This document shows, piece after piece, positions 27,940-36,975 of a DNA stretch of 64,000 nucleotides. The position numbers were made by a program, and so were the translations under genes. Positions within the stretch are counted from its first letter, which is position 1. Every line of letters starts with the position of its first letter. The stretch is taken from assembly GCA_026000755.1 (NCBI GenBank), contig BNZC01000004.1, forward strand, positions 10,380 through 74,379. Reading direction: 5' to 3'. The notes under the pieces were generated by a model, which searched no databases, was not told the DNA's origin, and worked only from the letters and a program-made list of their open reading frames with translations. Source of the stretch: Clostridia bacterium (GTDB taxonomy: Bacteria > Bacillota > Clostridia > Lachnospirales > Lachnospiraceae).

Positions 27940-29509
27940 GGAGCTTGGCAAAGGAAAGTACTATATGACCACTGCCATTGCCTATACTTCGGGACAGCCC
28001 CATATCGGTAATACCTATGAGATCGTGTTGGCGGACAGCATTGCACGATATAAGCGTTTCATCGGCTACGATGTGTTTTTTCAGACAGGAACGGATGAGC
28101 ATGGACAAAAGATAGAAGAAAAAGCCAAGGTGGCAGGCATTTCGCCAAAGGAATATGTAGATGGCGTTGCTGCTCAGGTAAAGGGCATTTGGGATCTGAT
28201 GAACACCTCTTATGATAAATTTATCCGTACCACGGATGCAGATCATGAGGCACAGGTACAGAAGATTTTCAAGAAATTGTACGAACAAGGAGACATTTAC
28301 CAGGGATTTTATGAGGGTATGTATTGTACCCCCTGTGAATCCTTTTTCAGCGAGTCCCAATTGGTCAATGGGAAATGTCCCGATTGCGGGGGGGAGGTAT
28401 CTCAGAATAAGGAAGAGGTGTATTTCTTTCGTATGAGTAAATATGCGGATCGTTTGATTGCCCATATCAATGCTCACCCGGAGTTTATTCAGCCCGTATC
28501 CCGCAAAAATGAGATGATGAATAACTTCCTTTTGCCGGGACTGCAAGACCTATGCGTATCGCGCACTTCATTTTCATGGGGCATTCCAGTGGATTTTGAC
28601 CCAAAACACGTGGTATACGTGTGGCTGGATGCCCTGACCAACTATATCACGGGGATTGGCTATAATGCCGATGGGGAAAGCAGCGAGCAATTTACCAAGA
28701 ATTGGCCTGCGGACTTGCACTTAATTGGAAAGGATATTATTCGCTTTCATACGATTTACTGGCCGATTTTCCTTATGGCTCTTAATTTGCCTTTGCCCAA
28801 ACAAGTGTTTGGACACCCTTGGCTCTTACAGGGCGAGGGGAAGATGAGCAAATCGAAAGGCAATGTCCTCTACGCCAATCAGCTGACAGAAGTGTTTGGT
28901 GTGGATGCGGTACGTTACTTTGTTCTCCATGAAATGCCCTTTGACAATGACGGCGTGATTTCTTGGGAGCTGTTGGTGGAACGGATCAATTCGGATTTGG
29001 CGAATACCCTTGGAAATCTTGTGAATCGCACCATTTCCATGAGCAACAAATATTTTGGTGGCGTGGTGAGTGACAAAAAAGTAAACGAGTCGGTGGATGA
29101 GGAATTAAAAAGCCTTGCAACAGAAGCCTTACAAAAGGTTTCAGAGAAAATGGATCAGCTTAGGGTAGCCGATGCCATTACGGAAATCTTTGCGATTTTC
29201 CGCCGCTGTAACAAATATATTGACGAAACCATGCCTTGGGCTTTGGCAAAAGATGAGGCGAAACAGGATCGTTTGGCAACTGTCTTGTATTATTTGACCG
29301 AAAGCATTTGCATAGGGGCAAGTCTGTTGATAAGCTTCATGCCGGAAACAGCGAAGAAGATTTTGGAGCAGTTAAATGCAAAGCAGAGAACCTATGAGGA
29401 ATTAAAAACATTTGGTCTGTATGAAGATGGGGCAAAGGTGACGGATAAGCCACAGATACTATTTGCAAGACTGGATGTGGAAGAAGTACTAAAGGGAATC
29501 GAGGAATAG
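27932..29509 (+). CDS. metG: Methionyl-tRNA synthetase
   Basis: 525 residues from the ATG at 27932, preceded by GGGGGAAAAGGAAG. A longer in-frame reading through the end of the upstream gene gives an implausible Lys/Arg-rich extension. It has the class I HIGH-type motif PHIGNTY, TGTDEHGQKI, a Cys knuckle (CTPCES...CPDCGGE), WLDALTNYITG, and KMSKSKGN. It lacks the C-terminal Trbp111-like tRNA-binding domain, so it is the short form. It is followed by tatD and rsmA as in many Firmicutes. Confidence 0.96.
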   Translation: MSKELGKGKYYMTTAIAYTSGQPHIGNTYEIVLADSIARYKRFIGYDVFFQTGTDEHGQKIEEKAKVAGISPKEYVDGVAAQVKGIWDLMNTSYDKFIRTTDADHEAQVQKIFKKLYEQGDIYQGFYEGMYCTPCESFFSESQLVNGKCPDCGGEVSQNKEEVYFFRMSKYADRLIAHINAHPEFIQPVSRKNEMMNNFLLPGLQDLCVSRTSFSWGIPVDFDPKHVVYVWLDALTNYITGIGYNADGESSEQFTKNWPADLHLIGKDIIRFHTIYWPIFLMALNLPLPKQVFGHPWLLQGEGKMSKSKGNVLYANQLTEVFGVDAVRYFVLHEMPFDNDGVISWELLVERINSDLANTLGNLVNRTISMSNKYFGGVVSDKKVNESVDEELKSLATEALQKVSEKMDQLRVADAITEIFAIFRRCNKYIDETMPWALAKDEAKQDRLATVLYYLTESICIGASLLISFMPETAKKILEQLNAKQRTYEELKTFGLYEDGAKVTDKPQILFARLDVEEVLKGIEE

Positions 29510-29547
29510 AGGCAGCAGCGGGACTTATTACATTATGGAGAACACTT

Positions 29548-30399
29548 ATGTTATTTGACAGTCACGCTCACTACGATGATGAGCAATTTGATGAGGATAG
29601 GGAAGTCTTGCTCGCCTCCATGGCAGAGCATAAGGTGGGAGGCATTGTAAATGTTGCCGCAAGTCTCATGTCCTGCCGCAGCAGTATAGACTTAGCCAAT
29701 CGCTATGATTTTATCTATGGGACAATCGGCGTACACCCGGAGAATATTTCGGAACTGAACGAGGAAAGCTTTGCTTGGTTAGAAGAACAGGCGAAGCGTG
29801 CGGCACAGCTTAGAGCGGATCGCAAAGAAAAAGATTCTGTCTCGAAACGGGAATCGGAACGTAACGATACGCAGGAAGCCATATCTAAAATAGTCGCCAT
29901 CGGAGAAATCGGACTGGACTACCATTGGGAGAAAGAATCCGAAGGGCGAAAAGCCCAACAACAATGGTTCATACGCCAATTGGACTTGGCAAAACGCTAT
30001 CATTTCCCAGTGATTATCCATTCCCGAGATGCGGCGGCGGATACCCTAACGATCTTGAAAGAACACGCCAAAGATTTAAACTGTGTTCTGCACTGCTATT
30101 CCTATTCAAAGGAAATGGCAGTGGAATTTTTGAATCTTGGATTTTACTTAGGTATCGGCGGAGTCATCACCTTTAAGAATGGGAAAAAGCTAAGAGAAGC
30201 GGTGGAACAGGTACCTCTCGAGCGGATTTTGATCGAAACGGACTGCCCCTATCTGGCACCGGAACCATATCGAGGGAAGCGAAACTCATCCCTATATCTG
30301 CCAAAGGTAACAGAAGTCATTGCCGAGATAAAAGGGATTTCTACGCAAGAAGTAGAAGAAGCCACCTACGGTAATGCAAGCCGATTCTATCAGCTGTAA
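29548..30399 (+). CDS. tatD: TatD-family metal-dependent hydrolase
   Basis: 283-residue TIM-barrel metal hydrolase; family members are 3'-5' DNA exonucleases or D-aminoacyl hydrolases. Metal ligands are visible: DSHAHYDD (N-terminus), GEIGLDYH, VIHSRDA, HCYS and ETDCPYLAPEP. A charged insert (QLRADRKEKDSVSKRESERND, in two parts, about 91-112) precedes the GEIGLDYH block. It lies between metG and rsmA, the usual Firmicutes position. Confidence 0.92.
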   Translation: MLFDSHAHYDDEQFDEDREVLLASMAEHKVGGIVNVAASLMSCRSSIDLANRYDFIYGTIGVHPENISELNEESFAWLEEQAKRAAQLRADRKEKDSVSKRESERNDTQEAISKIVAIGEIGLDYHWEKESEGRKAQQQWFIRQLDLAKRYHFPVIIHSRDAAADTLTILKEHAKDLNCVLHCYSYSKEMAVEFLNLGFYLGIGGVITFKNGKKLREAVEQVPLERILIETDCPYLAPEPYRGKRNSSLYLPKVTEVIAEIKGISTQEVEEATYGNASRFYQL

Positions 30400-30423
30400 T
30401 GATAAAATAAGTTAGATGACGTA

Positions 30424-30523
30424 GTCGCAGGGTAGCCGTATCATTTTTGTGTACCCTCGCTTCGCTGGGGCAGACCCTGACTTGCGCAGGCACGGAACCA
30501 AAAATGATACGGCTACCTGCGAC
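30424..30523. repeat. 100-bp inverted-repeat element between tatD and rsmA
   Basis: Arms 30424-30449 and 30499-30523 match over 25 positions with one bulged G. The interior (30453-30479) carries a sequence that recurs, inverted, at 34491-34516. The usual gene here, rnmV (ribonuclease M5), is absent. Confidence 0.88.
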
Positions 30524-30562
30524 GATCGGAGCTTACTTCGATTTGACAATGGAGAAGATAGA

Positions 30563-31438
30563 ATGCCTAATCTTGCAACTTACAACAACACCAATGCAGT
30601 CCTAAAAAAACACAACTTCCATTTCCGCAAGAAATACGGCCAGAATTTTTTGATTGATACTCACATCATCGACAAAATCCTGCAAGCCGCCCATGTGGAC
30701 AAGGAAGATTTTGTGTTGGAAATCGGGCCGGGCATTGGTACCTTGACACAAGCTCTTTGCGAAAATGCCAAGACCGTTTTGGCAGTTGAGATTGATAAGG
30801 ATTTAATCCCTATTTTAGAAGATACCTTACAGGATTATGATAACCTTACACTTATCAATCAAGATGTCTTAAAGCTTAATCTTATGCAAGTGATTCAGGA
30901 ACAAAATAACGGCCGCCCCATTAAGGTGGTGGCAAATCTGCCCTATTACATCACAACCCCCATACTCATGGAACTGCTTGAGAGCAAACTTCCGGTAGAA
31001 AGTATTACCGTCATGGTGCAGACAGAGGTGGCACAACGTATTCAGATTGGGCCGGGAAGCAAGGAATATGGTGCATTATCCCTTGCAGTGCAATATTATG
31101 CCGAACCTCGCCTCATCACCCACGTTTCACCCGGCTGTTTTCTGCCAAAGCCAAATGTAGGTAGTGCCGTTTTGCATTTGCAAATTCATGATACCCCCCC
31201 CGTATCGGTAGCGGACGAGCAGTTGATGTTTCGCCTCATACGGGCATCCTTTCAGCAAAGACGAAAGACCTTGGCAAATAGCATAAGCAATGCAGAAGGG
31301 CTTTTTATTTCAAAGGAAGTAACTTACCGAGCATTAAAAGAGATGGGCTTGTCTGAATCGGTTCGAGGAGAGGCCTTGGGACTTGTGGAGTTTGCAGACT
31401 TAAGCAATCGTTTAAGTAGTGATACCGTTTACGCATAA
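30563..31438 (+). CDS. rsmA: 16S rRNA adenine dimethyltransferase
   Basis: 291 residues from the ATG at 30563, preceded by GGAGAAG. Dimethylates A1518 and A1519 of 16S rRNA. Motifs: KYGQNFLID, LEIGPGIGTLTQAL (SAM), VVANLPYYITTPI (catalytic NLPY), FLPKPNVGSAV. An in-frame upstream reading to 30449 runs through the inverted repeat and is rejected. An eight-base C run (31194-31201) encodes TPPV in the C-terminal domain. Confidence 0.96.
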   Translation: MPNLATYNNTNAVLKKHNFHFRKKYGQNFLIDTHIIDKILQAAHVDKEDFVLEIGPGIGTLTQALCENAKTVLAVEIDKDLIPILEDTLQDYDNLTLINQDVLKLNLMQVIQEQNNGRPIKVVANLPYYITTPILMELLESKLPVESITVMVQTEVAQRIQIGPGSKEYGALSLAVQYYAEPRLITHVSPGCFLPKPNVGSAVLHLQIHDTPPVSVADEQLMFRLIRASFQQRRKTLANSISNAEGLFISKEVTYRALKEMGLSESVRGEALGLVEFADLSNRLSSDTVYA

Positions 31439-31548
31439 TCATTCCATAAGATGTTTTTCGTAGAAAAAACAGGGATAAGCCCTAAGCGAACCGGGAACCT
31501 TCCCTTAATACACAACATCATTTTACCGTACGAAAGGATTTACCCCAA

Positions 31549-33696
31549 ATGGACATTATAGCAAAATTAGCAGAAGAATTAAAAATCAAAAAAGACCAAG
31601 CCAAGGCTGCGGTGGAGTTGATTGACGAGGGCAACACCATTCCCTTTATCGCCAGATACCGTAAGGAAGCCACAGGTTCTTTAGACGATGAGGTTTTGCG
31701 CAACCTAAACGAACGTCTTGCCTATCTGCGTAATCTGGAAGAGAAGAAGGAGCAGGTGATTTCCAGTATCGAGGAACAGGGCAAGCTCACCGACGAATTA
31801 AAGGAGCAGATTTTAGCGGCACAGACATTAGTTGCGGTGGAGGATTTGTACCGTCCCTACCGCCCGAAACGCCGAACCAGAGCCACCATTGCCAAGGAAA
31901 AAGGCTTAGAACCTTTGGCAAATCTGATTTTACTGCAATTGTTGGATCACTCTTTAGAGCAGGAAGCCGCCGCCTACATAGATTCGGAAAAAGAAGTAAA
32001 TACCGCCGAAGAAGCCATTGCAGGAGCCTGTGACATTATCGCAGAGGGCATTTCCGATGAAGCGGAATACAGAACGTATGTTCGAGAATTGACCATGCAG
32101 ACAGGTAAGATCATTTCTACGGCAAAAGACCCCAAAGCGGAATCTGTGTATGAGATGTACTATGAATTTGAGGAAAGTGTTTCTAAAATAGCAGGACACC
32201 GTATATTGGCACTTAATCGGGGAGAGGCGGAAAAGGTTCTTACGGTTAAGCTTGAAACACCGGAAGATCGCATCCTGCAATACCTGGAGAAAAAAATTAT
32301 TGTAAGGGACAACCCCCATACCACAGCAGTCCTAAAGGAAACCATAGAGGACAGCTACAAACGCTTAATCGAACCTTCTATCGAGCGAGAGGTGCGAAAC
32401 GAATTGACGGAAAAAGCCGAGGAATCCGCCATTTCGGTATTCGGGAAGAATTTACATCAATTGCTCATGCAGCCCCCGATTTCCAATCAAGTGGTCTTAG
32501 GTTGGGATCCTGCTTTTCGTACGGGTTGTAAACTGGCTGTGGTGGATGCCACGGGAAAGGTCTTAGATACCACGGTGATTTACCCCACCGCCCCCCAGAA
32601 TAAGGTAAGTGAATCCAAGGCTCTCTTAAAGAAATGGTTAGAGAAATATGGCATTTCCTTGATTTCACTGGGAAATGGAACGGCATCAAGGGAATCCGAA
32701 GCCATTATTGTGGAACTTAGAAAAGAGGTGAATCAGCCATTTTCCTACGTCATTGTAAATGAAGCAGGTGCCTCTGTCTACTCCGCAAGCAAGCTTGCCA
32801 CAGAGGAATTTCCGAATTTTGACGTGGGGCAGCGTAGTGCGGCTTCCATTGCAAGGCGTATCCAAGACCCTTTGGCGGAACTTGTGAAAATTGATCCCAA
32901 ATCCATCGGCGTGGGTCAGTATCAGCACGACATGAATCAGAAGAAATTAAGCGAAGCCCTAAGCGGGGTGGTGGAGGACTGTGTGAACAAGGTGGGTGTG
33001 GACTTAAATACTGCGTCCGGTTCCTTGCTGTCTTATATTTCCGGTATCAGCAAGCCCATTGCCAAGAATATCGTGGCATTTCGAGAGGAAAATGGCAGAT
33101 TTCACAGCCGCTCACAGCTGCTTAAGGTGGCAAAGTTAGGACCTAAGGCATATCAGCAATGCGCAGGATTTATGCGTATTTTAGACGGGAAGAACCCCTT
33201 GGATCAGACAAGCGTTCACCCGGAAAGCTACGATGCTGCCAAACAGCTCCTTAGCCGTTTGGGTTATGATCTAAAGGACATTCGACAGGGGAAGCTTAAG
33301 GGGATTTCAAAACAGCTTCAAGACATAAAACAAGTGGCAAAGGATTTGGGGGTCGGTGAGATTACCTTGACCGATATTGTGAAAGAACTGGAGAAGCCCG
33401 CAAGGGATCCTCGTGACGAGATGCCTTTACCCATTTTGCGTACTGATGTTCTTGAAATGAAGGACTTGACACCGGGCATGAAGCTAAAGGGAACGGTCAG
33501 GAACGTGATTGATTTCGGCGTGTTTGTGGATATTGGCGTGCATCAGGATGGCTTGGTGCATATTTCCCAGATTTGCAATCGTTTTATCAAGCATCCCCTA
33601 GAAGCCGTCAGCGTGGGCGATGTGGTAGACGTTGAGGTTATGAGCGTGGATTTGCAGAAAAAACGGATTCAGCTTACGATGAAGTGTAAAGCGTGA
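31549..33696 (+). CDS. tex: Tex RNA-binding transcription accessory protein
   Basis: 715 residues. The Tex N-terminal helical domain (LKIKKDQAKAAVELIDEGNTIPFIARYRKEATG region), a YqgF-like RNase H fold (LGWDPAFRTGCKLAVVD, about 327), helix-hairpin-helix repeats (TASGSLLSYISGI; GRFHSRSQLLKVAKLGPKAY) and a C-terminal S1 domain (GMKLKGTVRNVIDFGVFVDI, about 645-710). It acts with transcribing RNA polymerase and ribosomes. Starts at ATG 31549 with AAAGGA upstream. Confidence 0.95.
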   Translation: MDIIAKLAEELKIKKDQAKAAVELIDEGNTIPFIARYRKEATGSLDDEVLRNLNERLAYLRNLEEKKEQVISSIEEQGKLTDELKEQILAAQTLVAVEDLYRPYRPKRRTRATIAKEKGLEPLANLILLQLLDHSLEQEAAAYIDSEKEVNTAEEAIAGACDIIAEGISDEAEYRTYVRELTMQTGKIISTAKDPKAESVYEMYYEFEESVSKIAGHRILALNRGEAEKVLTVKLETPEDRILQYLEKKIIVRDNPHTTAVLKETIEDSYKRLIEPSIEREVRNELTEKAEESAISVFGKNLHQLLMQPPISNQVVLGWDPAFRTGCKLAVVDATGKVLDTTVIYPTAPQNKVSESKALLKKWLEKYGISLISLGNGTASRESEAIIVELRKEVNQPFSYVIVNEAGASVYSASKLATEEFPNFDVGQRSAASIARRIQDPLAELVKIDPKSIGVGQYQHDMNQKKLSEALSGVVEDCVNKVGVDLNTASGSLLSYISGISKPIAKNIVAFREENGRFHSRSQLLKVAKLGPKAYQQCAGFMRILDGKNPLDQTSVHPESYDAAKQLLSRLGYDLKDIRQGKLKGISKQLQDIKQVAKDLGVGEITLTDIVKELEKPARDPRDEMPLPILRTDVLEMKDLTPGMKLKGTVRNVIDFGVFVDIGVHQDGLVHISQICNRFIKHPLEAVSVGDVVDVEVMSVDLQKKRIQLTMKCKA

Positions 33697-33779
33697 AGAT
33701 GTGCGACCTAGTGACACAACTCGATTTATGAGGGGCAGATTGTAGAGCGGTTTGACTGGTAGAAGGGAAGCGTGGCATC

Positions 33780-34139
33780 ATGATACAATCATTTCAAAAA
33801 AATAAAAAAGGGATAGCTCTTATGCTTTGTTCCGCCTTATTCGCTTGCGTGGGTATGTTATTTTGGAAACTGGCGGATAAGGGGATAGGCTATGTGATTT
33901 TCGGCTTTTTCCTCTACGGATTAGGAGCTTTGACCATGCTGATCGCCTATCGCTACGGCAGTTTATCGGTCTTACAGCCCATGATGAGTACCAATTATAT
34001 ACTAAGCATTGTCTTGGGTTATCTTATCTTGCACGAACGAGTAGATACTTTGAAAATTATAGGGATTCTCGTTATTATGCTTGGCGTTATCATCATATCG
34101 GTAGGAGATGGGGACAAAGCAGAGGGGGGGGAAGCATAA
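33780..34139 (+). CDS. Four-helix EamA/SMR-type membrane protein, first of pair
   Basis: 119 residues with four predicted membrane helices, like the small multidrug resistance or ArnE/ArnF type half-transporters. MLCSALFACVGMLFWKLADKG begins helix one, in two conserved blocks. The stop overlaps the next gene's start (TAATG), so the two probably form a heterodimer. Given the glycan genes downstream, a lipid-linked sugar flippase role is possible; drug export is the alternative. An eight-base G run (34124-34131) lies near the stop. Confidence 0.8.
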   Translation: MIQSFQKNKKGIALMLCSALFACVGMLFWKLADKGIGYVIFGFFLYGLGALTMLIAYRYGSLSVLQPMMSTNYILSIVLGYLILHERVDTLKIIGILVIMLGVIIISVGDGDKAEGGEA

Positions 34140-34483
34140 TGGGAGAAACTACCATGGCGCTTGCGGTTTTGGTTTTATCAACCATACTGGGTGCGACAGC
34201 TTCGCTGTTTTTCAAAAAGAGTTCAGGCTCTGATAGTATTGTATCCACCCTTAAAAATCCAAACCTCTATATCGGGGGGGGGATCTATCTTGTGGCGGCT
34301 TTCGCCAGTATCTGGATTTTGCGATATCTGGAATATTCGGAGGTACTGCCCCTAACCTCCATGACTTACATCTGGACCATGATTTTATCTGCGGTGGTCT
34401 TAAAAGAGAAGATTTCAGGGAAGAAAATAATTGGCGTGATTTGTATCGTGATAGGGGCGAGTTGTATCGCTGCAGGTACATGA
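34139..34483 (+). CDS. Four-helix EamA/SMR-type membrane protein, second of pair
   Basis: 114 residues, four membrane helices, the same family as the preceding gene and overlapping it by one base. The C-terminal YIWTMILSAVVLKEKISGKK is the typical EamA end. A nine-base G run (34274-34282) encodes GGG of helix two, so a one-base slip would remove most of the protein and inactivate the predicted heterodimer. Confidence 0.8.
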   Translation: MGETTMALAVLVLSTILGATASLFFKKSSGSDSIVSTLKNPNLYIGGGIYLVAAFASIWILRYLEYSEVLPLTSMTYIWTMILSAVVLKEKISGKKIIGVICIVIGASCIAAGT

Positions 34484-34490
34484 CCGAAAG

Positions 34491-34579
34491 CAGGGTCTGA
34501 CCCAGTGAAGCGAGGTCACTTTAGCGATTAAGCTCTGTTTTGTAGGGTGATGCTTACCGAACGTTTTTTGTTCGGTAAG
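34491..34579. repeat. Hairpin repeats before the GT2 gene, including copy B
   Basis: 34491-34516 matches the complement of 30453-30479 with few changes. 34532-34548 and 34553-34579 are the two hairpins of copy B (CTTACCGAAC, loop GTTTTTT, GTTCGGTAAG), homologous to 2517-2564. Confidence 0.78.
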
Positions 34580-34626
34580 AGGTTGCACTAACTTAACCCC
34601 ATGAACTTCTTTAAAAGGAGTTAATA

Positions 34627-36597
34627 ATGAAGTTATTGTCTTACCTAAAACTAACCGTTCAGTATTACCGGGACTATGGCATGGGTGCCGTTGTAAAAAA
34701 ATATAAAAATAAACTGCGAAACAGCAGCATCTTCCGGAAACGGCTGTACCGTACTTATGTAAAGAGCATATTGCCCACAGAAGAGGAAAGAAAAGAGCAG
34801 AGCAGTCATGTGTTCTCAAAAGACATCTGCTTTTCTGTTTTGGTACCCTTATATAATACGCCCAAGGAATATCTGCTTGCCATGATAGAATCGGTGGAGA
34901 AACAGACCTATGGGAAGTGGCAGTTGTGCCTTGCGGATGCAAGCGACAGCGGCAGTAAGGAATGCCGTACCCCATTAAAGCAGAACGATTCGGCTGTTAG
35001 AGGGAGGGACTTTGACAGCCATCAAATTCGCCGATTCTGTGAGGAAAAAGCAAAAGTCAATCCTCGCATCTCCTATCAAAAATTAGAAACCAACGGCGGG
35101 ATTTCAGCAAACACCAACGCTGCCCTTGCCATGGCAACGGGGAATTACATGGTCTTGCTTGACCATGATGATCTTTTGCATGAGAGTGCACTTTATGAGC
35201 TTGCTTGTGCCATTGAAAAACAGGATGCGGATTTTCTTTACACCGATGAGGCGGTTTTTCAAAATTCCATCGAAAATATCGTACTCTTTCATTTTAAGCC
35301 CGATTTTGCTCCGGATAATCTCTTGAGTAACAATTATATTACTCATTTGAGTTGTTTTGCAAAATCGCTTCTGGCGCAGACGGGGGGATTTCGCAAAGAA
35401 TTTGACGGCAGTCAAGACCATGATTTGATTCTGCGGTTGACAGGTGCGGCAAGGCACATTGTCCACATTCCGAAAGTCCTGTATTTCTGGCGTTCTCACC
35501 CTGCTTCCGTGGCTTCTGATTTATCGGCAAAAACCTATGCCATTGAGGCGGGACGAGCAGCGGTGCAGGATTATTTGGATACGAAAGGCGAGAGGGCAAG
35601 AGTCGAAAGTTCTACCGATTTTCCAACGATTTATCGGATTCGGTATGAGATTTTCGACAGCCCGAAGGTTTCGATTGTGATTCCCAATAAAGACCATGTA
35701 AAAGACTTGTCCCTTTGCCTGGAGTCGATTGAGAAAAAGACAAGTTATGGGAATTATGAAATACTTGTGGTGGAAAATAACAGTACACAGGAGGAAACTT
35801 GGAACTATTATGAAACGATCAAAAAGTGTCAAAATGTAAGTGTTGTGACATTCGAAAGTTCGGGTTCAGAAGCAAATTCGAAGCAAAAGAAAGCACCGAA
35901 ACAATCAGAATCCGGTAATTTTGTGAAATCACAAGAACAGGTTCAGGAGAAATTAACATACACCTTTAACTACTCTGCACTCAATAACTTTGGAGTATCC
36001 AGGTGCAGTGGAGAATACATCCTATTCCTCAACAATGATACCGAGATCATAAGCCCTGACTGGATTCAAGAATTGCTGATGTATGCCCAAAGAAGTGACG
36101 TGGGCGCAGTGGGTGCAAAGCTGTTCTTTGCAAATGGTTGGATTCAGCATGGTGGGATTTTCCTTGGGTTGGGGGGAGTGATCGCCGCCGATGCCTATCA
36201 AGATGAACTGGATGTTAGGGGCTATATGGGGCGTTTGTGTTATGTTCAGGATGTCACGGCGGTGACAGGAGCCTGCATGATGGTGAAACGAACGGTCTTT
36301 GAACAAGTGGGCGGTTTTGAAGAAGCATTACCTGTAGCCTACAACGATGTGGATTTTTGCTTAAAATTGCATGAATGTGGCTATTTGAATATCATGACAC
36401 CCCAGGCACAGCTGTTCCATTACGAGTCCAAAAGCCGGGGGCGAGATGAGCAAGGGTCAGCAAAGGCACGTTTGGAACGAGATGTGACCTATATGCGGGA
36501 AAAATGGGGAGGGGTTATAGAAAAGGGTGATCCTTATTATAATCCGAACTTCTCAAGGACGAAAGTGTGGCGGCTCAAGGAAAGAGAAAGAATTTAA
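34627..36597 (+). CDS. Two-domain family 2 glycosyltransferase
   Basis: 656 residues with two GT-A/GT2 domains. Domain one is at about 68-330 (SVLVPLYNTPKEYL; VLLDHDD as the nucleotide-sugar motif; QDHDLILRL). Domain two is at about 345-620 (VSIVIPNKDHVKDL; YILFLNNDTEI; YNDVDFCLKL). The layout is typical of enzymes extending surface polysaccharides. A polar insert (about 415-440, SKQKKAPKQSESGNF) separates motifs in domain two. No membrane helices. The ATG follows AAAAGGAG. It starts the glycan region but is separated from the main cluster by the hairpin region and the TnpB-like gene. Confidence 0.9.
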   Translation: MKLLSYLKLTVQYYRDYGMGAVVKKYKNKLRNSSIFRKRLYRTYVKSILPTEEERKEQSSHVFSKDICFSVLVPLYNTPKEYLLAMIESVEKQTYGKWQLCLADASDSGSKECRTPLKQNDSAVRGRDFDSHQIRRFCEEKAKVNPRISYQKLETNGGISANTNAALAMATGNYMVLLDHDDLLHESALYELACAIEKQDADFLYTDEAVFQNSIENIVLFHFKPDFAPDNLLSNNYITHLSCFAKSLLAQTGGFRKEFDGSQDHDLILRLTGAARHIVHIPKVLYFWRSHPASVASDLSAKTYAIEAGRAAVQDYLDTKGERARVESSTDFPTIYRIRYEIFDSPKVSIVIPNKDHVKDLSLCLESIEKKTSYGNYEILVVENNSTQEETWNYYETIKKCQNVSVVTFESSGSEANSKQKKAPKQSESGNFVKSQEQVQEKLTYTFNYSALNNFGVSRCSGEYILFLNNDTEIISPDWIQELLMYAQRSDVGAVGAKLFFANGWIQHGGIFLGLGGVIAADAYQDELDVRGYMGRLCYVQDVTAVTGACMMVKRTVFEQVGGFEEALPVAYNDVDFCLKLHECGYLNIMTPQAQLFHYESKSRGRDEQGSAKARLERDVTYMREKWGGVIEKGDPYYNPNFSRTKVWRLKERERI

Positions 36598-36612
36598 TGC
36601 CTATAATATAGC

Positions 36613-36732
36613 TTATCGGAAGTTCGGTACGAACTTTCGATAAAAAATGCTTATCGAAACGCAGTTTCGGTAAGAGGGGCGTTCTTTGCCCCGTAAATCT
36701 GATTATAGGAAGTGTTCTTTACTTCCTGTAAT
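36613..36732. repeat. Array of four hairpins
   Basis: H1 36613-36626/36630-36643 (14 pairs, loop GTA). H2 36650-36660/36664-36674 (11 pairs, loop GCA), related to hairpin two of the 2517 and 34532 repeats. H3 36676-36680/36688-36692, loop GTTCTTT. H4 36702-36713/36721-36732, loop GTTCTTT. The same seven-base loop occurs in copy A at 2548-2554. Confidence 0.85.
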
Positions 36733-36772
36733 ATTATTATTTCCTTGCGTTTCGCAATTACCTAGAAGATTA

Positions 36773-36875
36773 TACCAAATAAAATCCAAACCTTATCAAG
36801 CAAATCTCTTTTCTATATGGGATTTGTACGAAAAGATTTGGATTTTATTTTAGTTGGGATATTTATGATTTGGTA
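36773..36875. repeat. Nested inverted repeat
   Basis: TACCAAAT (36773-36780) with ATTTGGTA (36868-36875), a perfect 14-bp arm pair (36777-36790 with 36837-36850), and CAAATC/GATTTG (36801-36806/36821-36826). It may be a remnant element end or a structured leader. Confidence 0.65.
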
Positions 36876-36901
36876 CAAACCTCTTCAACCTCCCCGGCAA
36901 A

Positions 36902-36975
36902 GTTTTCCTTGACAATATATATATATATATATAATGGATAGTGTCGAAACCGCACTAACTTACGGCAAGGAAAAC
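36902..36975 (+). promoter_or_regulatory. Promoter with (AT)9 spacer inside an inverted repeat
   Basis: TTGACA (36909-36914) and TATAAT (36930-36935) are separated by 15 bases. The spacer is part of an (AT)9 tract (36915-36932); one more AT unit would give the optimal 17. The promoter lies between perfect 10-bp inverted arms GTTTTCCTTG (36902-36911) and CAAGGAAAAC (36966-36975). It faces the TnpB-like gene starting at 36998. Confidence 0.75.

Noticed and set aside
30449..30562. N-terminal extension of rsmA by 38 residues
   Set aside because: It reads through the palindromic element, has no ribosome binding site, and a good GGAGAAG precedes the ATG at 30563 where RsmA homology starts.
34746..34757. 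Eight-base match of the guide start inside the GT2 gene at 34627
   Set aside because: The match ends after eight bases, lies 120 bp inside the coding sequence and has no T-rich TAM.
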